Origin: Neobacillus sp. OS1-2
GTDB taxonomy: Bacteria > Bacillota > Bacilli > Bacillales > Cytobacillaceae
Assembly (NCBI RefSeq): GCF_030915505.1
Contig: NZ_CP133265.1
Coordinates: 2,570,001-2,634,000, forward strand
Direction of reading: 5' to 3'
Length of the DNA: 64,000 bases
Made by a program: the position numbers and the translations under genes. Positions within the stretch are counted from its first letter, which is position 1. Every line of letters starts with the position of its first letter. The notes under the pieces are model-generated. The model worked only from the letters and a program-made list of their open reading frames with translations, searched no databases and was not told the DNA's origin. This document shows, in pieces, positions 53,793-63,081 of this stretch.

Positions 53793-53993
53793 ATGGAACA
53801 AGGTAAAGTAAAATGGTTTAACGCAGAAAAAGGATTCGGATTCATCGAGCGTGAAGGCGGAGAAGACGTATTCGTTCATTTCTCAGCAATCCAAGGCGAA
53901 GGTTTCAAATCTTTAGACGAAGGTCAAACAGTTACTTTTGACGTTGAGCAAGGTCAACGTGGAGCTCAAGCAGCTAACGTTCGTAAAGCTTAA
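53793..53993 (+). CDS. Cold shock protein
   Basis: 66 residues: [16 protein letters not shown] contains RNP1 (KGFGFI) and [10 protein letters not shown] is RNP2 (VFVHF). A single OB fold that binds RNA and single-stranded DNA as an RNA chaperone. Closest to Bacillus CspB/CspD by length and sequence. AGGAGG 8 nt before the ATG and a long leader suggest post-transcriptional control. Confidence 0.95.
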   Translation: MEQGKVKWFNAEKGFGFIEREGGEDVFVHFSAIQGEGFKSLDEGQTVTFDVEQGQRGAQAANVRKA

Positions 53994-54010
53994 TATTAAG
54001 CACAAAATAA

Positions 54011-54041
54011 GGCAGGCTCTTCATAGAGTCTGTTTTTTTCT
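54011..54041 (+). terminator. Terminator of the cold-shock gene
   Basis: GCAGGCTC and GAGTCTGT arms (one GU and one mismatch), then T7. Confidence 0.75.
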
Positions 54042-54222
54042 TGTTGAAAAAACAGGAGCCCCACTCACGAATGAGTAGGGCACAAGCGAACAAGTAAATT
54101 AAATGGTAAATAAAGTGTATCATATAATCAAAAATTATCCTAATTATCTTTGAATAAAAATTATAAAGACCATTTGTAGGGAAACTGTATAAGATTGTAA
54201 TTATTGAGCCATCCTCAGCTGT

Positions 54223-54256
54223 GAGCATTATTCCAAACGGGATAATGCTTTTTATG
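54223..54256 (+). terminator. Hairpin terminator
   Basis: AGCATTAT and ATAATGCT arms, then TTTTTATG; upstream of the PadR promoter. Confidence 0.65.
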
Positions 54257-54281
54257 ATGGCTTTTTTTGCGATTTATATCA

Positions 54282-54332
54282 TTGACAGATATATCGTCTG
54301 TTGATATATTATATATCAACAGACGATATATC
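54282..54332 (+). promoter_or_regulatory. PadR promoter with double operator
   Basis: TTGACA, 17-nt spacer, TATATT. A perfect inverted repeat of two 22-bp arms around one base (54288-54332) begins right after the -35 and covers the -10. Each arm is itself ATATATC-N7-GATATAT, so two palindromic sites lie side by side. Confidence 0.75.
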
Positions 54333-54355
54333 GGATGACGATAGGTGGTGTAATA

Positions 54356-54673
54356 ATGGATGAGAAAGTGCTTTTGACAGAAGGGGTTTATTACATTCTT
54401 TTATCTCTGTATGAGCCAAGACATGGATATGGAATTATGCAATTTGTTTCCGAACTGAGTAACGGTCGTGTTGAGCTGGGACCTGGGACTATTTATGGAG
54501 CGATCAAAACATTAGTGAAGCGAAAATGGATTATTCCTTTAGATGAGGATGGACGAAAAAAAGAATATGTGATAACGGATGCCGGGAAGATAATGGTTGA
54601 AAATGAAATGAAGCGAATGTATGAGTTGTATCATAACGGGTTGCTAATTACGAAAGGGGAGAGCCGACTGTGA
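54356..54673 (+). CDS. PadR family transcriptional regulator
   Basis: 105 residues. Winged helix with the family pattern LLTEGVYYILLSLYEPRHGY and LGPGTIYGAIKTLVKRKWI. These regulators repress their own operon and respond to small molecules. It overlaps the DUF2812 gene by GTGA and sits behind a striking double operator, so autoregulation is very likely. The second ATG is used (AGGTGG upstream). Confidence 0.92.
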   Translation: MDEKVLLTEGVYYILLSLYEPRHGYGIMQFVSELSNGRVELGPGTIYGAIKTLVKRKWIIPLDEDGRKKEYVITDAGKIMVENEMKRMYELYHNGLLITKGESRL

Positions 54674-55206
54674 AGAAAGTCATGTATCGCTTTTATTTAG
54701 ATTATGAAAAGGAAGAAAAGTGGATTAATGAAATGGCCTTGCAGGGATGGCACCTAAATAAGTTTTCATTGGGCCGGTTCACGTTTACAAAAGGAGAACC
54801 GGGTGCATGTATTTACCGCAATGAATTTCTTAGTGGAATGTCTACTAATGAAAAGAAGGATTACTTGGATTTCCTTAAAGATAGTGGTATTACCGTTATT
54901 AATGAATTTGGCGGCTGGGTGTACATGAAAAAAGCAGCTACAGAAGGACCGTTTGAAATATATACAGACTCAAAATCAAAAATAGCCTATTATCAGCGCA
55001 TGTTGAATATCTTTCTCTTACTCTTTTTCGTAAATGCATGGCTGGGTATTTCAAATGTAAGTTTTTTTAATCAATCAAAGACGGTGTTCTTTAACCAAGC
55101 TATTGGTGTTCTAAACATAGCGGCTGCATTCCTCATAGCAGTTCCGATTATAAAAATAATTCGGCGGAAAAGAGAATTAAAGAAAAATCAGCAGTTTTTT
55201 GAATGA
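54670..55206 (+). CDS. DUF2812 membrane protein
   Basis: 178 residues. A soluble N-terminal domain (MYRFYLDYEKEEKWINEMAL; GWHLNKFSLGRFTF) typical of DUF2812, then two membrane spans (about 112-130 and 143-163). It is paired with a PadR regulator, as is usual for the family; function unknown, possibly envelope related. Starts with GTG overlapping the PadR stop. Confidence 0.9.
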   Translation: MKKVMYRFYLDYEKEEKWINEMALQGWHLNKFSLGRFTFTKGEPGACIYRNEFLSGMSTNEKKDYLDFLKDSGITVINEFGGWVYMKKAATEGPFEIYTDSKSKIAYYQRMLNIFLLLFFVNAWLGISNVSFFNQSKTVFFNQAIGVLNIAAAFLIAVPIIKIIRRKRELKKNQQFFE

Positions 55207-55297
55207 ATGATAGGGACCTCGTAGGTGTAAAAAGTTCTCATTTAAATGAGGTAGGGTGAACCGTTTTATTAGTCAATTAGTTTTTTAGAGACATAAA

Positions 55298-55341
55298 AAA
55301 CCAAGAATGAACAAGTTATGAATAAGACTTGTTCATTCTTG
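55298..55341. terminator. Bidirectional terminator
   Basis: CCAAGAATGAACAAG and CTTGTTCATTCTTGG, perfect 15-bp arms, 14-nt loop, flanked by A-run; between convergent genes. Confidence 0.8.
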
Positions 55342-55385
55342 GCCTTTATATGAAAGATCCACATCCGTTACATGAATATAGCTTT

Positions 55386-56633
55386 CTAATTAAAAATGAA
55401 AGGAAAAGTAAATGTAATGATAGCTGCCCAAAGTCCGTAGACTGGCAAATACTTCGCAACCGCATTTTGGATGGGGGAAGGTCCAGTCTTGTTTTGTAGA
55501 AAACGCATATAGGAGACCATAATCCAAATAAGATTTCCCCAGATAAGAATGTTTACACCTAAAACAGCAAGTCTGTTTGGTGTAATCCCGTAAGAAGAAA
55601 GTCTGAACACTATGGCTGACAATGCCACACTGTCAATGATAAGAGCAAGAACAATTAGGGCGAAATTTATATAATCGGAAATGTTCTTTTTATCGTCAGT
55701 GCCGCTTTCGGTAATCGAGAATATGGTAACGGCTAAGACACCAAGGAGTATGCCATTAAAGGCTATCAGGAAATTTCTGTCCAAGAATGGATTTTTTCCG
55801 ACTGAAACAACCGTTATAAGATAGACTACCAATGTGATCAGGACAAGAGGACTAAAAATTTTAGCTATATATGGTGTAATATTCTTAGCAAGTTTAAGAT
55901 TCATAGACACCAGGTAGGTAGTCACAATTGCGAGAGCGGCAGCACCAAATAACACTACATTTCTAAAATAAAAGTCTTCTATATCCAAATCAATAAAACT
56001 AAATAATCGCATTGTTAATGCTGCTAAAAGCATGCCGCTAATGGCCATGCTGGCGTAGAGTATACAGAATTCCAAATTAAATTTTAGATAAGCTAATCTT
56101 GTTCTGCTGTTTGAATATTCATTTCCCGTAAACGCAAGCCCCATCAATCCCCATAAGAATATGGGAAGGTGTAAGTAAACAAGAATAATACTGTCTTTAT
56201 TACTTAATGGGAGCATATTTAGATACAACCCGGAGATTAAGAACAACAGTGCAAGTGTGTAAAGAACCTTCTTTTGAGGTTTATTTTTATATATAAAATA
56301 GGCTCCAATAAAGGGAAGAATCCCGAAGGCCAGGTTAATGGGAGCAATTGTATGTTGTTCGACAAAATGGAATATGATCCTTGCGCTTATTCCGGCCAGA
56401 ATGGCTAAAATGCCCATAAATAAGAATCCTTTTTGCAGCAAGGTGGCTTTTTCTGATTGAGCAGTCTCCTTGAAATTCAATCTTTCATACCAAACAGCAA
56501 GAACCTGAGAATCAGGATTTTGTTCCCATGCGTGTGAGAATAACTTTTTAAAGGCTTTGGAGTCATATCTAAACATTCTCTCCAGCTCATGGGGTTTAGC
56601 TATATTTTCAATAATAAAATTATTCTTATCCAC
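55386..56633 (-). CDS. Polytopic membrane protein, DUF4153-like
   Basis: 415 residues. A soluble N terminus of about 75 residues (YDSKAFKKLFSHAWEQNPDS) then about 11 hydrophobic segments. The layout recalls DUF4153-type membrane proteins, but I am not certain of the family. GTG start with AAAGGAGG 7 nt upstream rather than a farther ATG. Last gene of an operon after DUF2975 and XRE genes. Confidence 0.6.
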   Translation of the reverse strand: MDKNNFIIENIAKPHELERMFRYDSKAFKKLFSHAWEQNPDSQVLAVWYERLNFKETAQSEKATLLQKGFLFMGILAILAGISARIIFHFVEQHTIAPINLAFGILPFIGAYFIYKNKPQKKVLYTLALLFLISGLYLNMLPLSNKDSIILVYLHLPIFLWGLMGLAFTGNEYSNSRTRLAYLKFNLEFCILYASMAISGMLLAALTMRLFSFIDLDIEDFYFRNVVLFGAAALAIVTTYLVSMNLKLAKNITPYIAKIFSPLVLITLVVYLITVVSVGKNPFLDRNFLIAFNGILLGVLAVTIFSITESGTDDKKNISDYINFALIVLALIIDSVALSAIVFRLSSYGITPNRLAVLGVNILIWGNLIWIMVSYMRFLQNKTGPSPIQNAVAKYLPVYGLWAAIITFTFPFIFN

Positions 56634-56706
56634 GGTTATACCTCCTTTAATATTTGTCATCATACATCCTACTTTCCTCAACAATAGTTATTACCCGTAT
56701 CTGTCA

Positions 56707-56913
56707 TCAGTCACTTTTGTATTCTAAAATATCTCCAGGCTGACAATCTAATGATTTACAAATTGCCTCTAGAGTTGATAATCGAATTGCTTTTGCCTTT
56801 CCGTTTTTCAATATAGACAGATTCGCCATCGTGATACCAACCTTCTCCGAGAGTTCCGTTACGCTCATTTTCCTTTTAGCCAACATCACATCAATGTTGA
56901 TAATAATCGCCAT
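56707..56913 (-). CDS. XRE family transcriptional regulator, YozG-like
   Basis: 68 residues. A helix-turn-helix (MSVTELSEKVGITMANLSIL, about residues 16-35) and the ending TLEAICKSLDCQPGDILEY common to short Cro-like repressors. It lies between a DUF2975 gene and a membrane protein gene; XRE-DUF2975 pairs (YozG-YoaS in Bacillus subtilis) are common. RBS GAGGTG lies across the preceding stop. Confidence 0.88.
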   Translation of the reverse strand: MAIIINIDVMLAKRKMSVTELSEKVGITMANLSILKNGKAKAIRLSTLEAICKSLDCQPGDILEYKSD

Positions 56914-56923
56914 TGGGTTCACC

Positions 56924-57403
56924 TCATATCGTTAAATCATTTTCTGATTTTATATTGATGGCATTTTTTAATAGCTTTTGAAGAACAGCTGCAAAAACTG
57001 CAATCACAATTGAAGCAAAAGGAACAACCAATCCGACAAGGATAACCCCTGGGGCGTCGTCTTTCTCCGCAAAGAGATAGAAAAGTGGCAAGACTAGCAC
57101 GTGCAAGGTACTGATTGTGATGGCACAAAACTTTATATTCCTCAAAGAATTTACAGATAGTTGCGAGAAAGCTTTATTTTTGTCAATATAGCGTAAAAGT
57201 TTAAAAGCCTGATACAAGGCGAAGTAAAAGGGAATCGCCGATGCATCAAAAACGATAGAAACGAGGTATTTGATCAAGGGAAACTCTGGAAGCAATTTTG
57301 TTGCAATAGTACCTAACTCAGGTACCAAAAAAATGCATAAAGCAAGAACTGGAAAGCCCATAAGAACAACAGCTAATTTTAAAAATAGTGTTTCAGGTTT
57401 CAT
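56924..57403 (-). CDS. DUF2975 family membrane protein
   Basis: 159 residues with four membrane spans, including FYFALYQAFKLLRYIDKNKA, the family's hallmark (LLRxIDxNxxF). First gene of the operon with XRE and the large membrane protein. ATG chosen after GTGGGGTG; a longer frame upstream has no RBS. Function unknown. Confidence 0.88.
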   Translation of the reverse strand: MKPETLFLKLAVVLMGFPVLALCIFLVPELGTIATKLLPEFPLIKYLVSIVFDASAIPFYFALYQAFKLLRYIDKNKAFSQLSVNSLRNIKFCAITISTLHVLVLPLFYLFAEKDDAPGVILVGLVVPFASIVIAVFAAVLQKLLKNAINIKSENDLTI

Positions 57404-57560
57404 GGAAAGCACCCCACTTACATATTGTTTATTAGATAGTAACATGTAATTTATTGATAAACAATAAATTTTTATTCTCTTTTATAATATTTTTGTTGTT
57501 AATAAATTAGTGAGGCGATGATGAAAGAATTCTAACGTGCTTCTTGATACTGGTGCCTGA

Positions 57561-57629
57561 CCCCCAGCGCTGGGGAGGCTCCCCGAACCGCCCGCGGAAA
57601 GCGAAGCCGCCTGGAACAGAAATCAACAG
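57561..57629. repeat. GC-rich REP-like Bacillus repeat
   Basis: A GC-rich block in AT-rich surroundings containing GCTGGGGAGGCTCCCCGAAC, CCGCGGAAAGCGAAGCCGCC and TGGAACAGAAATCAACAG. It matches my memory of a repeat found in many copies in Bacillaceae genomes. It can form short hairpins (GGGGAG/CTCCCC). No gene is present between 57446 and 57799 apart from this and a terminator. Confidence 0.6.
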
Positions 57630-57655
57630 ACTACTTTAATGTAGCCAAACAAAAA

Positions 57656-57702
57656 AGACTGTCGATTTAAAACCCGAAATCCTTCGGATTTGTCGACAGT
57701 CT
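57656..57702. terminator. Hairpin terminator
   Basis: AGACTGTCGA...TCGACAGTCT arms with an inner ATCC/GGAT stem; A6 upstream serves the minus strand (germination operon). Confidence 0.65.
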
Positions 57703-57799
57703 GGGGCGTTCTATTTAAGGAGAACGCCTTTAGAGTCCAAATATTAATTAGTAACAAAGAATTGGTTACGTGAAACGAAGTTTAATATTTAAACAAGTG

Positions 57800-58915
57800 T
57801 TATCGTTTATAATTTATCGTTTCATCAATGAGTATCTTTACATTTATGTCCTTTACTAACTCCTTCTTAAAATGGTTGATTGTATTTTCATCCCACGTTT
57901 TATTGTGATATCGATATGGTTTTTCACTTATATTTAGAAGGTCAACCTTCATTTCATCCCCTTTATTCAACGTTTTGACAATTTGATTTTTTATTTGTTG
58001 TGCTAATTCTTTTTTGATTTTATTTACACTAATATTTTCTTCATTATGGACGATTACCGCATGGGTTTTTACGTTTAATTGATAGGAAGGATTTCTCCCA
58101 TTTAGTACGTTTATGGACCCTTTAGGATTCTCGATTATTACACTCACACGTTCCTTAAATAATGAGAGTGGGATGTTAATAGCATCTTTTGAAAACCACT
58201 TTAACCCTACAAGGTCTTGTTTATTCGCCCATCCTTTGTATTTTTGCTGTGAAATAGCATATCCGCCAGTAAGAGTAACAATATCCATTGGTTTTTTATT
58301 CTTTAAAAATTTTCCTTTCTTTATTTCAAGAGAGGGGATGATATAGCTGCCTGCCGGTTCATTGTATTTGGAGATGAACCGATTGTATTTTTCAATAGGC
58401 ATGAAAAAGTTATTTTTAATTAAGGGTTCTGGGCGGTGCAGGATGGAAAATAAAGATGGAAGATTGAAGAAACCCTCCCCTGAAAAAACCTCTTTTATAT
58501 CTGCGTTAGTTCCATAAAGCCAGCAATTGTATCTAAGATAGGGATTTTGCCCTATAAAATCGATAACAGATGGCAATTTTTGCTCTAACACATTTTTACT
58601 TAAGAGGATGGTATTCACATGCCCATAGTAAAGGGGCATAGTAGCATTTTGCTCTAAACTGCTTAGTGCTGCCTGGATACTTTTCCCTTTTGATCTTCCG
58701 ATTAGAATGGTTGTAGATTTCTCCAGTCCGGAACCGCCCTCTTGTTTAGAGGTATTGGAGAAATTCATCGCCTGAGTATACAAGATATATTCACCTCTGG
58801 AATAATCGAGTCCCAAAGCCGTGATATACGTTTCATATTGAATTTCTTTAACGCCAGAACAACCGGCAAGGGCTAAAAGCAAACAACCTACATAAAGAAA
58901 TAATTTTTTTTGCAT
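57800..58915 (-). CDS. Spore germination lipoprotein, GerC family
   Basis: 371 residues. Signal peptide with lipobox LAGC (modified C19), then a GerAC-type domain in the outer face of the inner spore membrane; YDYSRGEYILYTQAMNFSN-like sequence is present as LDYSRGEYILYTQAMNF. C subunit of a germinant receptor. Third gene in the operon, 3 nt after the A subunit gene. Confidence 0.92.
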   Translation of the reverse strand: MQKKLFLYVGCLLLALAGCSGVKEIQYETYITALGLDYSRGEYILYTQAMNFSNTSKQEGGSGLEKSTTILIGRSKGKSIQAALSSLEQNATMPLYYGHVNTILLSKNVLEQKLPSVIDFIGQNPYLRYNCWLYGTNADIKEVFSGEGFFNLPSLFSILHRPEPLIKNNFFMPIEKYNRFISKYNEPAGSYIIPSLEIKKGKFLKNKKPMDIVTLTGGYAISQQKYKGWANKQDLVGLKWFSKDAINIPLSLFKERVSVIIENPKGSINVLNGRNPSYQLNVKTHAVIVHNEENISVNKIKKELAQQIKNQIVKTLNKGDEMKVDLLNISEKPYRYHNKTWDENTINHFKKELVKDINVKILIDETINYKR

Positions 58916-58918
58916 ACG

Positions 58919-60388
58919 TTACTCCTTTTGACTATCAGAGTCAATTGGACTATAAGCTTGATTTCTCTTCTTTCGAAATCGGGATGGCAGCATAATAAAA
59001 TTTTTAATAATATCCATTTTATGGGGTTTGGATAGATAGGAAACATAGGGTTCGCCAAAGCTTTCCAAAGAAACCACCAATGTTGTGATGAGAAAGAAAG
59101 AAACAAAGAAGCCAAGCAATCCTAGAAATCCTGAAAATAATAGGACAATAAAACGGAGAATCGCGATATTGCCTGCCAAATTTTGATTAATCAGTGTATA
59201 TCCTGAGAGGACCGTAATGGCGATAATCACTAACATGGTTGGTGAAGTTAATCCTGCACGAATCGCTGCGTCACCGATGATTAAACCGCCCAAAACAGCT
59301 ACAGTTTGACCAACCGCTTTTGGAAGTCGCAACCCTCCCTCTTTAAATAATTCAAAAAGGATTAACATAATAAGGGCTTCTGCGGCTGCGGGCAAAGGGA
59401 GACCAAGTCGAGAAACGGTGATCGTGGCTAAAAGAGAATAAGGAACTTGATCGATTTGATAGGTAATTAACGCAATATAAAATCCTGGTAAATAGACGGT
59501 GGCAAATACTGCAGTAAGTCTTAGGATACGAACTAAACTAGTATAGAAAAAGCTTTCATGTACGTCCTCAGGCGAGTAAAGAATCTGATTAAAATTGGTC
59601 GGGCCAATTAAGCAAGTTGGATTTCCTTCGACAAGAACGACGAATCTTCCTTGATTTAAAGATTGAACCGCAAAGTCCGGCCTCCCAATATAGTCGGTAA
59701 GGGGAAAAATAGAAAATACTTTGTCATAGAGATGCTCTTCAATTTCATAACTGCTCACGACGATATCTATTTTAATGGATTCTAATCGTTTTTTTACGTT
59801 TTCGAGAATGGAAGGGTTCATAATGTCATCGATATAAAGCAAGATTAATTTCGTTCTGCTTCTTTCCCCAACCGTATATTCTATGCTTTTTAAGGAGGAG
59901 GTCTTTAACCTCTGGTGAATTAACGCCAAATTATCTGATATGTTTTCTACAAATCCATCCCTTGGCCCCCTTACAGAAGGCTCTAAGTTTGACTCTTCTG
60001 GACTCCTCTTTGGAATGGCTGATGCAGGGATAAAAAAAAGCTCGTTCATTTTATAACTAAAAATGATTAATTCGCCAGAAAACAGCTTCTGTTCTACTTC
60101 AGTTTTTACGTTCTTTTTATCTTTAAGGCCGCTTACCTCGATCAAATTTCTTAATTGATCAATATTTAAATCATCTTCCACTTCCACTACTGTATGAATG
60201 CAGGGAAAAATGACTTCGTTTATATATTTCATATCCACTAAATTGGAGCAGTACAAAAATTCCAAAGAAACAGGAGATCCTTTTTCTTTATACGTTCTTT
60301 TCGTCATGACAATATCGGAAGAACCTTCGAACCAGCTTTTTAATTCGTTAATGTAGGGCACTTTACTTGTTGCTTGATGCATATTCAT
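58919..60388 (-). CDS. Spore germination protein, GerA family (A subunit)
   Basis: 489 residues. A long soluble N-terminal part (about 1-240), then about five membrane spans. Landmarks: FVVLVEGNPTCLIGPTNF, RLGLPLPAAAEALIMLILFE and GGLIIGDAAIRAGL. Part of the receptor that senses germinants in the inner spore membrane. Its ATG overlaps the stop of the B-subunit gene (ATGA). Confidence 0.93.
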   Translation of the reverse strand: MNMHQATSKVPYINELKSWFEGSSDIVMTKRTYKEKGSPVSLEFLYCSNLVDMKYINEVIFPCIHTVVEVEDDLNIDQLRNLIEVSGLKDKKNVKTEVEQKLFSGELIIFSYKMNELFFIPASAIPKRSPEESNLEPSVRGPRDGFVENISDNLALIHQRLKTSSLKSIEYTVGERSRTKLILLYIDDIMNPSILENVKKRLESIKIDIVVSSYEIEEHLYDKVFSIFPLTDYIGRPDFAVQSLNQGRFVVLVEGNPTCLIGPTNFNQILYSPEDVHESFFYTSLVRILRLTAVFATVYLPGFYIALITYQIDQVPYSLLATITVSRLGLPLPAAAEALIMLILFELFKEGGLRLPKAVGQTVAVLGGLIIGDAAIRAGLTSPTMLVIIAITVLSGYTLINQNLAGNIAILRFIVLLFSGFLGLLGFFVSFFLITTLVVSLESFGEPYVSYLSKPHKMDIIKNFIMLPSRFRKKRNQAYSPIDSDSQKE

Positions 60389-61464
60389 GGCTTCTCACCT
60401 TTTATTTTCGTGAATAGTAATAGGAACAGCATGATGAAAATTTGAAAGAAAAAGCTGATAGGAAAATAAAATTTCTTCAAAAGGTAATTAAACGTGGTGG
60501 AATCCAATGGAAGGCATGCTGCCGTGATTAAAATGAGGTAAAGGATTGGAAGTACCCACCATTTTTCTTTTTTATAGGAAAGAACTTTGCCAGCCATAAA
60601 TAGGGATAAACTGATTCGGATATATGCACCGGAAAGCCACTGGAAAATAGATAGAAAATCAAGGCGAGTGATATGTTGGCCAAGTGTTAGTAATTTCCAT
60701 TCCTCATATGCGGGATTCCTTAATTTTTCCGTTTCTACTGAACCAAATTCGGCTAAAGCTCCTGCTAAAGGGCCAAAGGTTAAACCGATGAGAAATAATC
60801 CAACTAAAATGAGCCATTTTAACCTTAGCTTATTTGTAAGATTTTTGGTTAAAAATAGAATAAAGAAAACCTCAAAGAAACTTGCACAGGCATAGGCTAT
60901 CCCTTTAAAAAAACCCTTATAGCCATTCTCAAATAAAGGAAATAATTGCTCATAATTTTTATTTGGGATATTTCCCGTTCCCACTAGAATTCCAAAGAGA
61001 ATGACAAGGGGGAGTACCAGAAATGCCATCGTTGCAATCGTCCGCACCCCTTTTACTGATGCATAATAGCAAACGAGCGAAAACAGTAAAACAACGACAT
61101 AATTAGGAAAATCAAGTGTGTAGTTGTCTTTTGCCCAATAACTCGTAAATTTAAGGGTAATAAAGGCAGTTGTTAAAAAGTAACTACAAAACATGGTAGA
61201 AAAGATAACAAAAACCCATTGACTAAAGGAATTCTTGAAAAAGGAAATCAAATCGTGATGGTTTAGTTTTTTATAAAGATAAAAAACTAAAAGAATCCAA
61301 AGCGTGACTGGAATGGCACTAGAGATAACACTTAACCAAGAATCCCTCTTAGCAACAGAAAATAAAACAGGAAGACTGAGAACATGTACCATGAAACCTG
61401 TAGAAATAATCATTAATATATAAATGTGAACAGCATAAATAACCTTTTGATTCATCCAATCCAC
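60385..61464 (-). CDS. Spore germination permease, GerB family (B subunit)
   Basis: 359 residues and ten membrane spans of the APC-fold endospore-germination permease family. This subunit binds the germinant in characterised receptors. It is the first gene of the operon, giving the order B-A-C rather than the common A-B-C. RBS AGGTGG 5 nt before the ATG. No clear sigma-G promoter was found upstream. Confidence 0.92.
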   Translation of the reverse strand: MDWMNQKVIYAVHIYILMIISTGFMVHVLSLPVLFSVAKRDSWLSVISSAIPVTLWILLVFYLYKKLNHHDLISFFKNSFSQWVFVIFSTMFCSYFLTTAFITLKFTSYWAKDNYTLDFPNYVVVLLFSLVCYYASVKGVRTIATMAFLVLPLVILFGILVGTGNIPNKNYEQLFPLFENGYKGFFKGIAYACASFFEVFFILFLTKNLTNKLRLKWLILVGLFLIGLTFGPLAGALAEFGSVETEKLRNPAYEEWKLLTLGQHITRLDFLSIFQWLSGAYIRISLSLFMAGKVLSYKKEKWWVLPILYLILITAACLPLDSTTFNYLLKKFYFPISFFFQIFIMLFLLLFTKIKGEKP

Positions 61465-61604
61465 CTATGGAAATTTTTTATTAGTTTACCCATTCAAATA
61501 GGGGTTATGTACTAATTTCCATCGACTCAAAGGCAGAAGTGCCTGTCACCACCCGCAATTGTTCAAATTCTTATCAGAATATTTTTTAATGAAAACATTA
61601 AATT

Positions 61605-61659
61605 GGCGCCTGTCCACAGCGCGTTAAAGCCTTAGCACAGTGAGGACAGGCATCATTTT
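61605..61659. repeat. GCCTGTCC inverted repeat, terminator-like
   Basis: GCCTGTCC and GGACAGGC arms about 30 nt apart, then ATCATTTTT, with a further family half-site GTGCCTGTCACC at 61539-61551. Related to the GGTGTCAGGCACC family. Confidence 0.5.
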
Positions 61660-61761
61660 TAATAGGAGATGTACTCCAAGAAAATTACCTAATGATACCT
61701 CCAACTTTTATCCAAGTAGTTTGTTAAAATAATAGTATAAAAAGATAGATGAGGTATCGGT

Positions 61762-63081
61762 ATGATAGAAGAGTCATTTCATAACTATATTAAAGATTTT
61801 CTTCTTAAAAGCGGCGAGGAGCTGGAGTGGGGTCAACCTAATTATGATAACTTTTTACTAGAAGTAAAGATTATCAAACGTTCAGAGCGGACCTATCGAA
61901 TTCTTGGGATTTTAACATTTTCAATCCAACACGATAAAAAAGGAGAAACGACAAACCATCCTAAATTGGATGATTTAAAATTTACCCCCAGGAAAAAGGT
62001 GAATCTAAATGATGACGATCGCCAGACCTTTAGATGGCTGGAGGAAGGGTGGATTTTGAAAGAAGTGCGGTTTGAAAAGGATGAAAAAACGGTCCGTTCT
62101 TCCCATTATCGGATGGGATTTCGATTGTACAAATATGAACAAGTAAAGATTAAACAAAAGATGGATCAAACTCGTCATGAATTTCTTCAACTGAAGAACG
62201 ACATTCTAGCAACTCTATCAACACAAGTAGTTCATCCAGGTGAATTTTCATATAAAAAAGAGCTTGGATTACAAAATATAGCAAAAATAATGAATCAGCT
62301 TAACCAGAATGAATTAAGCTCATCGGACTTTTTTCCACATAAGTGGCATTTGGGCAGCAGGTTAAGGTATTTACACTTTGTCCATGCCTTTAGTCAATTA
62401 TGTCTTCACAAGAAGGAATTTGATTGGAAGGAAATCGGTGCAGCTTATTATCGAAAAATTGGAGGGTCAAAGGAATTTGATTCTTATAAGTCAGAGTTTA
62501 TTGACCAATTAGAAGAGTGGACCAATGTTCCTGCCATTGAGTTAGGCTTAACAAGCCTTGGTCAAATTACGCCAGTTTTTTTCGCTGGACAGTTGAGCGG
62601 GAAATATGCTGCCTATGAGTGGGGACCAGTTCATGCCTTAACAAACTTATCGATAGCAAATGAAATGTACCAAACAAAAGCGAAGACACTTTGGCTCGTC
62701 GAAAATCGCGCGATTCTGACGCGAATGTCTGCTACTGAGCATTTCCTGAAAGAAACCAATTCTCTCATCATTTGTGTCGATGGGCATTTACGTTCCGCCC
62801 ACAAAAATGCCATTGTACAAATTTTGGACAATAGCGATATTGAACAAGTATTGATATGGTGTGACTACGATTGGGATGGCCTGCAAATCTCAAAGGAAAT
62901 CCACGCAACAGTCTTTAAACACAACGATCTTACGATAAAGTTCATTTTGCCAGAACAGCAAGTAATCTGTGATTGGTACCAATTTGAACAATATCTTATG
63001 AATTTTTTAGAAAATAACAAAATGGAGCAGGAACAAATGATGGGAGGTGTAGATCATTGGAAACAGTGGATTCAGGATTAA
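61762..63081 (+). CDS. jetD: Wadjet-like JetD Toprim nuclease
   Basis: 439 residues. The C-terminal third has the topoisomerase-VI/Toprim arrangement: a glutamate in LVENRA (about residue 314) and the metal site CDYDWDG (D368, D370, D372). Such DUF2220/DUF2399-type proteins are the nuclease subunit JetD of Wadjet defence systems, which cut plasmid DNA. The N-terminal two thirds are helical and probably form the arm that binds DNA or partners. It overlaps the next gene by 25 nt. In many Wadjet loci jetD is last; here it is first. Confidence 0.75.
   Translation: MIEESFHNYIKDFLLKSGEELEWGQPNYDNFLLEVKIIKRSERTYRILGILTFSIQHDKKGETTNHPKLDDLKFTPRKKVNLNDDDRQTFRWLEEGWILKEVRFEKDEKTVRSSHYRMGFRLYKYEQVKIKQKMDQTRHEFLQLKNDILATLSTQVVHPGEFSYKKELGLQNIAKIMNQLNQNELSSSDFFPHKWHLGSRLRYLHFVHAFSQLCLHKKEFDWKEIGAAYYRKIGGSKEFDSYKSEFIDQLEEWTNVPAIELGLTSLGQITPVFFAGQLSGKYAAYEWGPVHALTNLSIANEMYQTKAKTLWLVENRAILTRMSATEHFLKETNSLIICVDGHLRSAHKNAIVQILDNSDIEQVLIWCDYDWDGLQISKEIHATVFKHNDLTIKFILPEQQVICDWYQFEQYLMNFLENNKMEQEQMMGGVDHWKQWIQD

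Noticed and set aside
61465-61560. Sigma-G promoter for the germination operon
   Set aside because: No pair of GAATA-like and CATNNTA-like boxes with 17-18 nt spacing could be found.
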